A stretch of 64,000 bases of DNA. It comes from Anolis sagrei (Eukaryota; Chordata; Lepidosauria; Squamata; Anolidae). Both the position numbers and the translations under genes were made by a program. The stretch is taken from the NCBI RefSeq assembly GCF_037176765.1, contig NC_090021.1, forward strand, positions 143,058,574 through 143,122,573, read 5' to 3'. Positions 31,801-40,771 of the stretch are shown one piece after another. A model generated the notes under the pieces. The model was not told the origin of the DNA. It was given only the letters and a program-made list of their open reading frames with translations, and made no database searches. Every line of letters begins with the position of its first letter. Within the stretch, counting starts at the first letter, position 1.

Positions 31801-34800
31801 ACAAAAGTCAGACAGGCTATTATATGAGCACAATGCAAGCCCCATTATATTTGATGGAGTTTGTTCCTGGTTAGTATGGACATGACTGTAGCCTTAAGAC
31901 TTTGAAAAACACTTTAGGGAAGTCACACTTTCTCAACCTCAGAGGAAGACAAAGGACAGTTCCTCTGAATAAATCTTGACAAGAAAAAGCACCCTAAGTC
32001 TGAAATGACTTGAAAGCACACAAAAACAACAATAATCCTAATTAGTCATTAATAATACCTTTTTTGGAAAGTGAGATGTTAAAAACATATTTGCGCCCCC
32101 AAGAGGCTTAGCCTATCAAATTTTGGTCCTTTACTCCTTAGAAGTTGTGCAAACCTGGTCTATGAGATCAGCAGCCATCAAAAGCTGTGCCTAGTCACCA
32201 AAGCAGACCTCAAAGTCAGCATTCACTAACTGCAATAAGATGCAGCCTTAAAAAAAGGAAAGAGTTATCCTTATCAAACTACACAAGAAAAGCACATTGT
32301 GTGCTTTTTTCTTGTGTGTGTGTTGGGTCCCCAGCCACAAACACACGCACATACACACAAAGAGAGAGACAGACAGAAACTTTTCTAGTAATAAACTGAA
32401 CTATAGGAACAATAAGAGTAAGACCAAGAGTTGGTTTCAGAACTGTAGATCCTGATTACAACACCCCTCCCCCAAGCGCCCTATTCTTGCTCTATTTTAT
32501 TCTGTCTCCATTATTCCAATTGTTAGTTACCTCAGTCCACTGACAACGAGATCAAATGTGTTTTCTTTAAAAGGAAGGAATTCTTCATCTGCTACAATGC
32601 TGATTCTGGGTATTTCAGATTCTATTGGTTTTTTCTAAATAAAATTAGAATAGAAATAGTTTAGGACCAAGGCTCTTCTACTTTCCACTCTGATGAATTA
32701 AACACTATATACTTTCTTACCAAAGCATTTTCGGCAACATCTGCTTGAAAAAGTCTTTCAATAATATCCTGGGGGGAAAAAGATCATGCAATTACCTACA
32801 AATGTTTTACTTGTTTTATTTTAGAGATGGAATGGGGATGCTGGCTTGGATGGAAGACAGTAAGAAAAGTGTACAATTAACTCATATTGACAGACCTTTG
32901 TTTTATTTTTAAAAATACAGGCTCACTCTCCATGTCCAAAATGCTTAGGAACAGACGTTTTTGCATTTCAGATTTTTTAAAATTTTGGAATACCTCTAAC
33001 TGCATACACATAGTGAATGGGGAATAGGAGGAAAGAGGGCTAGTCACACATCCAGCACCTGCTGAGTTTTTCCTCTGGAAAATTTCACAGGGAAAAGAGA
33101 AGAGGCGGAAGTGTGGAGGGCTCTGCTTAAAGTTAAAGGTAAAGGTTTCTCCTGACATTAAGTCTAGTTGTGTCCAAATCTGGGGGTTGGTGCTCATCTC
33201 CATTTCTAAATCGAAGAGCCAGTGTTGTCCGTAGACACCTCCAAGGTCATGTGGCCAGCATGACTGTATGAAGCACTGTTACCTTCCCGCCTAAGCGGTG
33301 CCTATTGATCTATTCACATTTGCATGCTTTTGAACTGCTAGATTGGCAGAAGCTAGGCCTAACGGAGCTCACCCCGGTCCCCGTATTTGAACCGCCAACC
33401 TTTCAGGTAGCGACTTCAGCAGCTCAGCAGTTTAACCCACTGCGCTACCAGGGGCTCTGCTTACACAAGGTCTATGTAAAAAGCAGGTATCTCAGATATC
33501 TTCTCGGTTGTCAGGACACTTTTTGCCTTTCTGGTAAAATAACTGTTTAGCTAGTTCTGCCTGCAATAGAAGCACCAATAAGTCAGGGTTCACCATAATC
33601 CTGTCTTATCATAACATTTGAACCAAACTAAAAAGATCAACAGAACTGGCACTGCTGCTATACTATATGGATCTTATGCTTACTTCTACCATACAGCAGT
33701 CTGAGCTTGATCTGGACAATTTAAAGTCTTAAAAATAAAGAAACAATACCTTGTTCAAATGTTGAGCTATGTAGCTTCGTCCACAGCCCAGGTCCAAGGC
33801 AAGGGGGAAAGTCCTTGAAATGGATAAAATGGATCAGTTAAGAGCTGCTTAGTGTTTTGGGGAAATTCTGCCTTTTTCTTTATTCCTTCCTTTCTTTTTG
33901 TTCTGCCTTTCTCCTAAATATACAAATTCCTCTTTTGTATGCACATATTGGGGAGTATGCCACTGAAAGTACTCCCTAGACAGATTAGGCTAGCTCCCAC
34001 TCTCCAAGTTTTTTGGTCGAAGTTGAAAACATGGCTCTTTAAACAGGCCGTTGACCTCCATGGTTAAACTTGAGGACTTAGCAATTGCTTCACTCCGGCA
34101 CTTTGGATTGATATTTGAATTCAGCTGATTTATATCTGCAGGCAGTGCTGCATTCTATGGAATTTTAAATCTTATTTATTATGGATTATGTGCTGTTTTA
34201 TTTAAAATTACTGTGTAAATTTATATTGCCTTTTTTAAAATATGCTTATGTATTATGCATTTTATGTGTGCAGCACTTTGGAGTGTTTTTCTGAGCTAAC
34301 CCTATTCACCTCACTTTCTGTCCCTATGATCATTGGATTTTTTGAAAAATGTGGCTTATTATGGAAACAAGGATGGATGATAAAGCTTTAGTTGAGACAC
34401 CTTTTCCCCATAACTCTTCCAGGAGTGAATTTGCTTTCGAGGAGTAGATTTGTCTCACTTTCTGTTGCCTCACCCCCATTCTTAACTATGAGTCATTTGT
34501 AAGATGTTTGTAACTTTATCTGCTGCCACTTTCCTGCACTTGATTTACCATGCAATCCTATGACTGTTTAGTCCAAAATAAGTTCTGCCATCTTCAATTA
34601 AACTTATTTTCTAGGATATGTATTTATATTGCCATTTATTAAGTGAGGCTTCGTAATATCTTCCTTAATTCAAAATGCAGAAATGTTCCCTATTACATCT
34701 ATGAATTTAAATTAAGGAAACAAATAAATTAGGTTTCTTTAGATATTCCATTCAGAATTCAGCAGGCAAAACCAGGTAACTTCTAGAAACCATTTGCCTC

Positions 34801-37800
34801 CATTATACTAGGTTGATAGGAACCCTACCCGATTATGTCAACTACTATTGATAATGCTTATTATAACAATCCTAAAAGTAAAAAACCGGCACCCCATGGA
34901 ATAGAACAGGCGGAAATCAAATCCATAGTCCCATCCCTTCCATGTATTACAACCTTCAACATTTTGTTCTACAAAATTATAGTGGGGGGGGGGGGTGTTT
35001 AATTTATTCTTAAATTTAATATATAAGGCTAATCTTTTTATAAAAACACATTTCATACAAAGTTGATCTACTAATACTTACCTAGCGATATCAAATACAC
35101 GATCAGCTATCCTGCTACCAACCTGTAATACAATAAAAGTTAATATCCTTGTCCATCATTATGACTTTTGATTTTAGAAATTGCTTCATTTTTAAAAGTA
35201 TATTGAAAAATGCAATTCACGTCAGATCACCAATGTGTGATAAGCACATTTAGAGATCTCGCAAACCGAGGAGACATTCAGATCAGGAACCTGGCATGTG
35301 GGAAGAACTTAAACATCTTTCCTCCAGAACCACTATAACAGCCATATCCCCAAGGCCAATTTTAGGCTTTTAAAAATAACTTCTCAAAACAAATTGCTTT
35401 TCATACTACATTTTTATGGAGCAGTGGGGAAGGGGCACCTTAAAGGAGGTAAATCTTTTTCATTTCTGCCTAAGGAATTCTGAAAAACCTCCTATAAGTT
35501 TCAGTACCCCCGTTTTTGTAGGGAATTGCTAACAAATCTTATGCTGGAACTGATGCAGTCTTGTAAAAAATCGTATAAATGCATAAACAGGGCCCTAAAA
35601 TGTCATGGTTGAATTAGTCTGCAGTGCCTTGCATGCTCCTTGTCCACAGCTGCATGGCATACGGTAGACTCTTGTAGAGGTGAGAGGATCCCTCTTGAGC
35701 TTTGCTGAACATGGCATTTCTTGGATTTTCTCAGTGAGTCTGTAGATGGTTTGTAGGTTGTGTTTCCTCATCGGCTTCCCTATGTGATCAGTGGGTCCCT
35801 TGATGTATGTCAAGAACACTTTTCCTCTGGGTGGATCTTTGTCTCTACTGCCATGGCGTGTTCTCAGTCTTGCAGCTCTTCTGATGTCTGAGGTGGAGCA
35901 TCCATTATCCTGTAGAGCCCAGTTTAGGTGGTTCAGTTCACCTTAGAGGAGGTGGGGTTTGCAGATTATTTTGCATGGTCTGCCAAGGCTTTAATGGTTT
36001 TTGTTTTTTTTTACTTGGGTGATGGTTGGAGTTTTTATGTACATATCTATCCGTGTGTGTAGGTTTTCTATAAACTGTATGGCCCAATTGTTGACCTGGC
36101 TTATTGAATTCTAGGACATCTAGGACATCAGTTTTTCTTCATTTTATTTTTCCATGGTGAAGTGGATGTTTGGATGCTGTTAAAGTGGTCTAGGAACCTG
36201 TTCAGTTCTTCTCCTCCATGGCTCCAAATGGTGAAGGTGTCATCCACATATCTGAACCATATTTTGTTATTTATTCATTCAGTCACTGCCACCTCTTCGT
36301 GACCTCATGGACCAGCCCATGCCACAGCTCGCTGTCGGGCTGTCGCCACACCCAGTTCCTTCAATGTCAAGCCAGTCACTTCAAGGATAACATCCATCTG
36401 AACCATATAGTGGGCTTTTTTGTTATTGTTTCCAGATCTTGTTTTTCAAAGTGTTCCATGTAAAAAATTGCAATGACTGGGCTGAGAGGACTCCTCATGG
36501 TTATTCCAATCAAAAAAGCAGGGGAATTCCAGACAGGAAACAAACAGGGTCAGCTAACACCTCCCAAAAAAGGTTTCTCCCAGGCAGGAAGCCATGAGGC
36601 TTTGAATCAGCAAGGCCATTCAAGGCTAATCGTGTTGGCCAATTGCAATATCCACACTTGCCTCAAGCAGATAAAAGTTCTTTCTCCCACTCTGGACATT
36701 TCAGATATATAAACCCCATTTGTCCAGTTTTCAGTGGACCTCTCAATCTCTGAGGATATATTTATTTATATTATATTTATTATATCAGGAGCAAACCAAG
36801 GGTACAGTCGTAGTGTATTTTTAAAAAACCCATGAAGTTTAAAAACTTGGCAATTATATTAAATGCCCTTTGACCAGTAGCTGGCCACTTGGAGTGCCTC
36901 TGCTGTTGCTATAAGGATGTCCTCCATTGTGCATGTGGCAGGGCTCAGGCTGCATTGTAATAGGTGGTCTGTGGTTTGCTCTACTCCACACTCGCATGTC
37001 GTGGACTCCACTTTGTGGCCCCATTTCTTAAGGTCTGCATCTTGTGGTGCCAGAGCTCCGCCTGGTCAACAATTTCCAGGTTGCCCAGTCTTCTCTGTAC
37101 CCAGAAGGGATTCTCTCATTTGGTATCAGCCAGTGAGGAGCCCCACGATGGCACAGTGGGTTGAACCCCTGTGCCGGAAGGATTGAAGACCGACAGGTCA
37201 CAGGTTCGAATCTGGGGAGAGTGTGGATGAGCTCCCTCTATCAGCTCCAGCTCCTCATGTGGGGACATGAGAGAAGCCTCCCACTAGGATGGTAAAACAT
37301 CAACACATTTGGGCATCCCCTGGGCAAAGTTTTTGCCCAAAAGTGGCAGCCTCAAACCCAGAACATCCACCCATGGCTTTTTTTTTTTGTCATGTCAGGA
37401 GTGACTTGAGAAACTGCAAGTTGCTTCTGGTGTGAGAGAAGTGAATTCTCTCACACCAGAAGCAACTTGCAGTTTCAGAGTTGCTCCTGACACAAAAAAA
37501 AAAAAAGCCATGGGTGGATGTTCTGGGTTTGAGGCTGCCACTTTTGGACTCTCACTTGCTGAGGTGTTCCAGCGAGTATCTCTGTAGATCTTAGGAAGTT
37601 CTTTCTTGATTTAAGGCATTAACATGCTGGCTGATATCCATACAGGGGGTGGGCTGGGGATGTCACTGCCTCGGTCCTTTCATTATTAGCTGCTACTTCC
37701 CGGCAGATGTCAGGTGGTGCAATACTGGCTAAGCAGTGTAATTTCTCCAATGGTGTATACTTTCTGTGATAATGTGGCAATCTCTGAGGATGTCTGCCAT

Positions 37801-39138
37801 AGTTGTGGGCGAAACGTCAGGAGAGAATGTTTCTTGAACATACTCATACGTCCCTCACTTGTTAAAACCCTCTTACGAGATATATCCTACCTTGTTCATG
37901 CCCACATTTGGCCTGGCCATAGGCTTTTAAATCCTCGTGTGTTATTGTTATATGCGATTTATATTAACTTGCATTGCATTGTATTGTTTTGTTTATTGCT
38001 TTTCCGTTTTGATGTGTTATTGGGCTTGGCCTCATGTGAGCCGCTCAGAGTCCCTTGGGGAGATGGTGGCGGGGTATAAATAAAGTTTATTATTATTGTA
38101 TTGTTGAAGGCTTTCATGACTGGAATCACTAAGTTCTTGTGGGTTTTTTTCGGGCTATATGGCCATGTTCTAGAGGCATTTCTCTTGACGTTTCACCTGC
38201 ATCTATGGCAAGCATCCTCAGAGGTGATTATTATTATTAAAGTTTATTATTATTATTATTCATTTATTTCAGTTTTCTATACCGAGCTTCTCAACCTCAT
38301 TGAGGGACTCAGCCCGGTTTCCAGCCATAAAAAACATATACACTCATTAAAATATCATATAACACAATTACAAAAACAACTTTAAAAACACTATATATAA
38401 AACTACAGTGGTCAGTCATCCTATTAAGATGGATCTACATCAACTTCCATCCAGGGTCCTATGGTGTTGTCTCATTCATCGAAGGCCTGACTCCACAGCC
38501 ACGTCTACACCCGTTTCCTAAATGTTAGGATGGATGGGGCGGTTCTGGCCTCCAGAGGGAGAGAGTTCCAGAGTCGTGGGGCCACCACCGAGAAGGCCCT
38601 GTCCCTCGTCCCCACCAGGCGCGCTTGCGAGGCCGGTGGGACCGAGAGCAGGGTCTCTCCAGATGATCTTAGTAATCTTGATGGTTCGTAGGGGAGAATA
38701 CGTTTGGAGAGGTAAACAGGGCCGGAGTCGGCACTATTATTAGTGCCTGGAAAACCACTGCAACCAAGTAGTGCGAATAACTCTTGAAGGAGAGGATTTT
38801 CCCATCCTAGGGATAGATTCCTCTCACTTGCTGTTGTCTCACCCCCGGATGTGTGTAACTCGGGGACTGCCTGAACTTTGAGGAGGCCAATGAACGCTGC
38901 TGCGAACTGGAGGAGGCGAAGAAGGCCAAGGCGGCCTCCAGTCCCCTTCCACCCCTTGCTTCCTTCCTACCTCTTCGCGCAGGTATTCGCAGTGCTCGGC
39001 CTCCGGCTGCGCGGCCGCCCAGTTCTTCTGCTTCCTCTTCAGCCGCCGGTCGAAGGGGCAGAGGGCGCCGGGCCCGGAGGCCAAGAGGCGGGCGAGGCAG
39101 AGGCGGCGAGGCCCACGCAGCACCGCTCCAGGCCCCAT
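25761..39138 (-). CDS. NDUFAF5: NDUFAF5, complex I assembly arginine hydroxylase, eleven coding exons
   Basis: A SAM-methyltransferase-fold protein of the mitochondrial matrix that hydroxylates an Arg of NDUFS7 early in complex I assembly (family knowledge). Exons in reading order: 39138-38971, 35122-35082, 33813-33750, 32768-32721, 32634-32531, 31743-31704, 31379-31182, 29306-29246, 27473-27390, 26078-25996, 25850-25761. They join in frame into 326 residues; the human protein is about 345, with a longer leader. Visible parts: Arg-rich leader (about 1-28), [17 protein letters not shown] motif [99 protein letters not shown]. The mammalian motif I reads GCGRG where this one has GCGRS. Intron 8 has a GC donor. 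NDUFAF5 shares a promoter with ESF1. Confidence 0.96.
25996..26078 (-). CDS. NDUFAF5: NDUFAF5 exon 10
   Basis: 83 bp encoding (E)[19 protein letters not shown] then GWKFHESQ. Acceptor CCCATAG, donor GTAATG. Confidence 0.94.
26570..26760 (+). mobile_element. L2-like LINE 3' end
   Basis: GGCAGGCCTACCCAGTCAAT ... GCAAGGAGAGGCGGGCAAAT, AAATAAATAA tail. Confidence 0.6.
27390..27473 (-). CDS. NDUFAF5: NDUFAF5 exon 9
   Basis: 84 bp encoding (G)[19 protein letters not shown] then LAAAAVYR. Acceptor TTTTTAG, donor GTAAGT. Confidence 0.94.
27770..28460. mobile_element. possible Tc1-like transposon remnant
   Basis: TTATGTTACAACCTGGATCT, then GAGGCACCTTTGAAAACAGT and CCAGTCTTCTTGGC resemble the opening of old Tc1-like copies, which read along these lines in fishes and lizards. 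Ends and transposase not resolved. Confidence 0.4.
28465..28557. mobile_element. foldback MITE (CTACACTGCCATATAA family)
   Basis: CTTCTACACTGCCATATAAA ... CACATGGCAGTGTAGGCTCA; inverted halves around CCAGATTATTGGCTTTGAAC. Confidence 0.6.
28693..28827. mobile_element. hAT-type MITE
   Basis: CAGAGGTTCTCAACCTGTGG ... GATGAGAACCACTG; same family as 12207. Confidence 0.8.
29246..29306 (-). CDS. NDUFAF5: NDUFAF5 exon 8 (GC donor)
   Basis: 61 bp encoding [20 protein letters not shown] plus one base of Gly. Acceptor TTTTTAG. The donor is AAG|GCAAGT, a GC-AG intron start; only this junction restores the conserved LQGMGESNC reading. Confidence 0.93.
29779..29795 (+). repeat. poly(G) tract, 17 nt
   Basis: Uninterrupted G run in NDUFAF5 intron 7. 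Confidence 0.9.
30100..30348 (+). mobile_element. tRNA-derived SINE with GCTCCTGACAC tail
   Basis: Head GAAGCTCCCAGTTGTGTAAA, B-box-like GTTTGAATCCGGGG, body GTGGGGACATGAGAGAAGCC, tail CTCAAGTTGCTCCTGACACA then A run. Confidence 0.85.
31182..31379 (-). CDS. NDUFAF5: NDUFAF5 exon 7
   Basis: 198 bp, 66 codons: [20 protein letters not shown] to [12 protein letters not shown]. Acceptor TTATTTTAG, donor GTAATT. The longest and best conserved exon of the gene. Confidence 0.96.
31704..31743 (-). CDS. NDUFAF5: NDUFAF5 exon 6 (microexon)
   Basis: 40 bp encoding (S)[13 protein letters not shown]. Acceptor TTTTTAG, donor GTAAGT. Confidence 0.93.
32531..32634 (-). CDS. NDUFAF5: NDUFAF5 exon 5
   Basis: 104 bp encoding [20 protein letters not shown], then [14 protein letters not shown] and a split codon. 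Acceptor TATTTAG, donor GTAACT. Confidence 0.94.
32721..32768 (-). CDS. NDUFAF5: NDUFAF5 exon 4 (microexon)
   Basis: 48 bp, 16 codons: [16 protein letters not shown], with the acidic residue expected after motif I. Acceptor CCCCAG, donor GTAAGA. Confidence 0.92.
32890..33110 (-). mobile_element. old DNA-transposon-like repeat (ATTTCAGATTTTT...TTTTGGAATACCT)
   Basis: TTGCATTTCAGATTTTTTAA and TTTTGGAATACCTCTAAC resemble 56785-56960 and, inverted, 62940-63090. I recall similar old vertebrate DNA-transposon copies but cannot name the family. The strand is a guess. Confidence 0.4.
33131..33457 (-). mobile_element. Sauria-type SINE, near full length
   Basis: Minus-strand copy: BovB-like end at left (AAAGGTAAAGGTTTCTCCTG), tRNA-like head at right (GCGCTACCAGGGGCTC). 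Flanked by CTCTGCTTA at 33121-33129 and 33455-33463. Confidence 0.85.
33750..33813 (-). CDS. NDUFAF5: NDUFAF5 exon 3 (SAM motif I)
   Basis: 64 bp encoding (R)[19 protein letters not shown] then NK. Acceptor TTTCAAG, donor GTATTG. Contains the glycine loop that binds the cofactor. Confidence 0.94.
33945..34290 (+). mobile_element. L2-clade LINE C-terminal fragment
   Basis: Encodes a degraded [18 protein letters not shown] block (CAAGTTTTTTGGTCGAAGTT then GAAAACATGGCTCTTTAAAC) followed by A/T-rich 3' sequence. Confidence 0.6.
35082..35122 (-). CDS. NDUFAF5: NDUFAF5 exon 2 (microexon)
   Basis: 41 bp encoding [13 protein letters not shown] plus two bases of Arg. Acceptor TATTACAG, donor GTAAGT. 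Confidence 0.92.
36263..36396 (-). mobile_element. BovB LINE, short 3' piece
   Basis: On the minus strand: CTTGAAGTGACTGGCTTGAC ... GTCACGAAGAGGTGGCAGTG, BovB 3' end. Perfect 12-bp duplication TCTGAACCATAT at 36251-36262 and 36397-36408. Confidence 0.85.
37138..37504 (+). mobile_element. tRNA-derived SINE rearranged into a palindrome
   Basis: Head GAGCCCCACGATGGCACAGT, B box GGTTCGAATCTGGGG, body to GGGCAAAGTTTTT. It then jumps into an inverted copy of its own tail plus the LINE flank (see the palindrome entry). Confidence 0.8.
37337..37547. repeat. 211-bp palindrome from inverted duplication
   Basis: Left arm CCAAAAGTGGCAGCCTCAAA ... GCAACTTGCAGTTT right arm, centre near 37442. Each arm holds a SINE tail, a T or A run, and the same 42 bp of flanking LINE (CCATGGGTGGATGTTCTGGG). 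Confidence 0.85.
37846..38097 (+). mobile_element. L2-clade LINE 3' end
   Basis: Ends GGCTTGGCCTCATGTGAGCC, then GAGTCCCTTGGGGAGATGG and TATAAATAAAGTTTATTA, as at 1290-1513. Confidence 0.7.
38098..38222. mobile_element. half of a Penelope-related foldback element
   Basis: TTGAAGGCTTTCATGACTGG ... GGCTATATGGCCATGTTCTA ... GGCAAGCATCCTCAGAGG; only one arm. Confidence 0.65.
38236..38720 (-). mobile_element. L2-like LINE fragment next to the NDUFAF5/ESF1 promoter
   Basis: (TTA)n and TATACCGAGCTTCTCAACCT at its 3' end; GGCCACCACCGAGAAGGCCC is the [19 protein letters not shown] text of L2 reverse transcriptase. It lies in NDUFAF5 intron 1. Confidence 0.65.
38971..39138 (-). CDS. NDUFAF5: NDUFAF5 exon 1
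   Basis: 56 codons: [20 protein letters not shown], then [20 protein letters not shown] and EYLREE. Start chosen at the ATG opening the Arg-rich leader; the frame stays open far upstream only because of high G+C. Donor GTAGGA. Confidence 0.9.
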
Positions 39139-39339
39139 GGCATCAGGGAAGGCCGCCCGCCGCTTCCCAGCAGCCCCTTCTTCGCATAGTGGAAGTCGCT
39201 CCCTTTCCACGCGCCACAGCGACGTCACGCGGGACCAGAAGCGCCTGGGTTTGGGAACACAGCGCGAGCAGAGCAGCTCCCCGACATTCACTTCTGCTTC
39301 ACTTGGCCGTAGCTCTCGCGGCAGCTTCCGGAAGTGACG

Positions 39340-39399
39340 TAGTGAGCCGCGCGCCGAAGTTCTTTGAGGAAAAGGTCCAGCGCGTGGAGTTGTCGCCGA
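39340..39399 (+). other. ESF1: probable ESF1 non-coding exon 1
   Basis: Between the ETS/CRE sites and a good donor, GTGAGTG, at 39400. The coding exon starts with an acceptor (TTAACAG ending 42053) and 33 bp of untranslated sequence, so an upstream leader exon is needed and this is the obvious candidate. The 5' end is approximate. Confidence 0.55.
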
Positions 39400-39571
39400 G
39401 TGAGTGAGAGGGAAAAGGGCACGAGATGCTTGGGTGGCGATTTGGGTTTGGTTTGGGGTGGGGGATGGGGGAGGGCTCTCTTGAAGCGAGGCTTTCCTTT
39501 CTCTCCCGCTGCCTTTCTCTCTTTGGTTTTGAAGGGACATGGGCTCCCGGTCGTGTGCCCTTCTTGTTGCC

Positions 39572-40345
39572 TTATTTATTTATCGTGTCAGGAGCGAACC
39601 AAAACAGTTGTATTGCATTACAAATAAACAAACGAAACACAAAGTTTGCAGACTTGGCATTCTATTAAATGTCCTTTGACCAGTATCTGGCCACTTGGAG
39701 TGCCTCTGGTGTTGCTGTAAGGAGGTCCTCCATTGTCAGAGGTGGCCCTAGGTCATTTTCAATGGTAAGCAAACAGTATTTGCCCCCCCCCCCCCACCAA
39801 TCACTGATATATATTTTCTGTTCGTCGTGGGAGTCTTGTGTGCCATATTTGGTTCAATTCCATCATTGGTGGAGTTCAGAATGCTCTTTGATTGTAGGTG
39901 AACTATACATCCCAGTAACTACAACTCGCATATGTCAAGGTCTATTTTTCCTCAAGCGCGCCCCTGGGCAAAATCAACTATACTGCAAATGCTTACTTTG
40001 CGTAATGGGTTGAGCTGCCCCTGTCCATTGTGCATGTGGCTGGGCTCAAGTTGCATTGCATCAGGTGGTCTGTGGTTTGCTCTTCTCCGCACTCGCATGT
40101 CGAGGATTCCACTTTGTAGCCCCATTTCTCAAGGTTGGCTCTGCATCTCGTGGTGCCAGAGCAAAGTCTGTTCAATGCCTTCCAAGTCGCCCAGTTTTCT
40201 GTGTGCCCAGGGGGGAGTCTCTCATTTGGTATCAGCCATTGGTTGAGGTTCTGGGTTTGAGCCTGCCACTTTTGCACTCTCGCTTGCTGAGGTGTTCCAA
40301 TGAGAGTCTCTGTAGATCTTAGAAAACTATTTCTTGATTTAAGGC
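39572..40345 (-). mobile_element. LINE 3' part (Vingi/I-like?), with nested hAT element
   Basis: Minus-strand reading gives ENWATWKALNRLCSGTTRCR, then CECGEEQTTDHLMQC, a Cys/His knuckle at an ORF2 C-terminus. 3' end ...TTCGCTCCTGACACGATAAA. In ESF1 intron 1. Confidence 0.75.
39737..40023. mobile_element. hAT non-autonomous element with exact 8-bp duplication
   Basis: Ends CAGAGGTGGCCCTAGGTC and, reversed, CAGGGGCAGCTCAACCCA. TCCATTGT at 39729-39736 and 40024-40031 is a perfect target duplication. The middle matches Helitron interior sequence (see findings). Confidence 0.85.
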
Positions 40346-40417
40346 ATTGGCATGGGCATCCAGACGTCCCCTGGGCAACATCTTTGTAGACAGCTGATTC
40401 TCTCACAACCAGAAGTA
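40346..40417 (+). mobile_element. SINE tail fragment
   Basis: GGGCATCCAGACGTCCCCTG ... CCAGAAGTAACTTGCAG; truncated copy of the SINE family at 30100. Confidence 0.6.
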
Positions 40418-40429
40418 ACTTGCAGCAAA

Positions 40430-40605
40430 CAAACCAACCAATGGACCTTTACAGGACTAACTATGACAGTAATCTCAATCAACATCAAAGGCATGTCACT
40501 GCCAAAGAACAGCTGCTTTATGAACTATGCCGAGACAAAAAATGTGACATGCTGTGTGTCCAAGAAACACAAGGATTTTGGGCTTCATCAAGAGGGGTAT
40601 AGTGT
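40430..40605 (+). mobile_element. LINE endonuclease (APE-type) N-terminal fragment
   Basis: Reads VISINIKGM, and with a frame change LLYELCRDKKCDMLCVQETQ, the first motifs (N; QE) of an apurinic-endonuclease-like domain. Short and broken. Confidence 0.6.
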
Positions 40606-40611
40606 CTAGAT

Positions 40612-40745
40612 CAGTGGTTCTCAATCTTTGGGTCCCAGATGTTTTTGGCTTTCAACTCCCAGAAATCCTAACAGCTGGTAAACAGCTGAGATTTCTGGGA
40701 GTTGAAAGCCAAAACACCTGGGAACCCACAGGTCAAGAACCACTG
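40612..40745. mobile_element. hAT-type MITE
   Basis: CAGTGGTTCTCAATCTTTGG ... CAGGTCAAGAACCACTG. Confidence 0.8.
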
Positions 40746-40771
40746 GTAGTCATGATGAGAGTAGTCATGAT

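Larger units (their letters stand above)
36758..37777 (-). mobile_element. LINE 3' part (Vingi/I-like?), containing a SINE and an inverted duplication
   Basis: Same family as 39572-40345 and 58411-58746. Perfect 14-bp duplication CAATCTCTGAGGAT at 36744-36757 and 37778-37791. A SINE sits at 37138-37504. The clade is a guess from the [15 protein letters not shown] zinc-knuckle of the family. Confidence 0.75.
35560..37850 (-). mobile_element. Penelope-like element, old and broken, with nested insertions
   Basis: On the minus strand a reverse transcriptase remnant with the [12 protein letters not shown] motif lies around 36200-36480. A GIY-YIG-type endonuclease remnant with [11 protein letters not shown] follows near 35600-35820. 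The sequence at 36490-36757 and 37778-37850 is the terminal region shared with the foldback family. A BovB piece (36263-36396) and a LINE with SINE (36758-37777) are inserted in it. It looks broken in several places and cannot be active. Confidence 0.75.
38880..39450. promoter_or_regulatory. divergent CpG-rich promoter of NDUFAF5 and ESF1
   Basis: A G+C- and CpG-rich block lies between the NDUFAF5 start codon (39138, minus) and the likely ESF1 first exon (ending 39399, plus). An ETS-type site CCGGAAGT at 39328-39335 runs into a CRE-like TGACGTAG, and a second CRE-like GACGTCA lies at 39231-39237. Such ETS/CRE pairs are common in CpG-island bidirectional promoters. The start-codon side and the splice donor are read from sequence; use as a shared promoter is inferred. 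Confidence 0.7.

Noticed and set aside
39139-39540. N-terminal extension of the NDUFAF5 frame up to 39540
   Set aside because: It would cross the ETS/CRE promoter and the ESF1 leader; the Arg-rich leader starting at 39138 matches the expected mitochondrial N-terminus.
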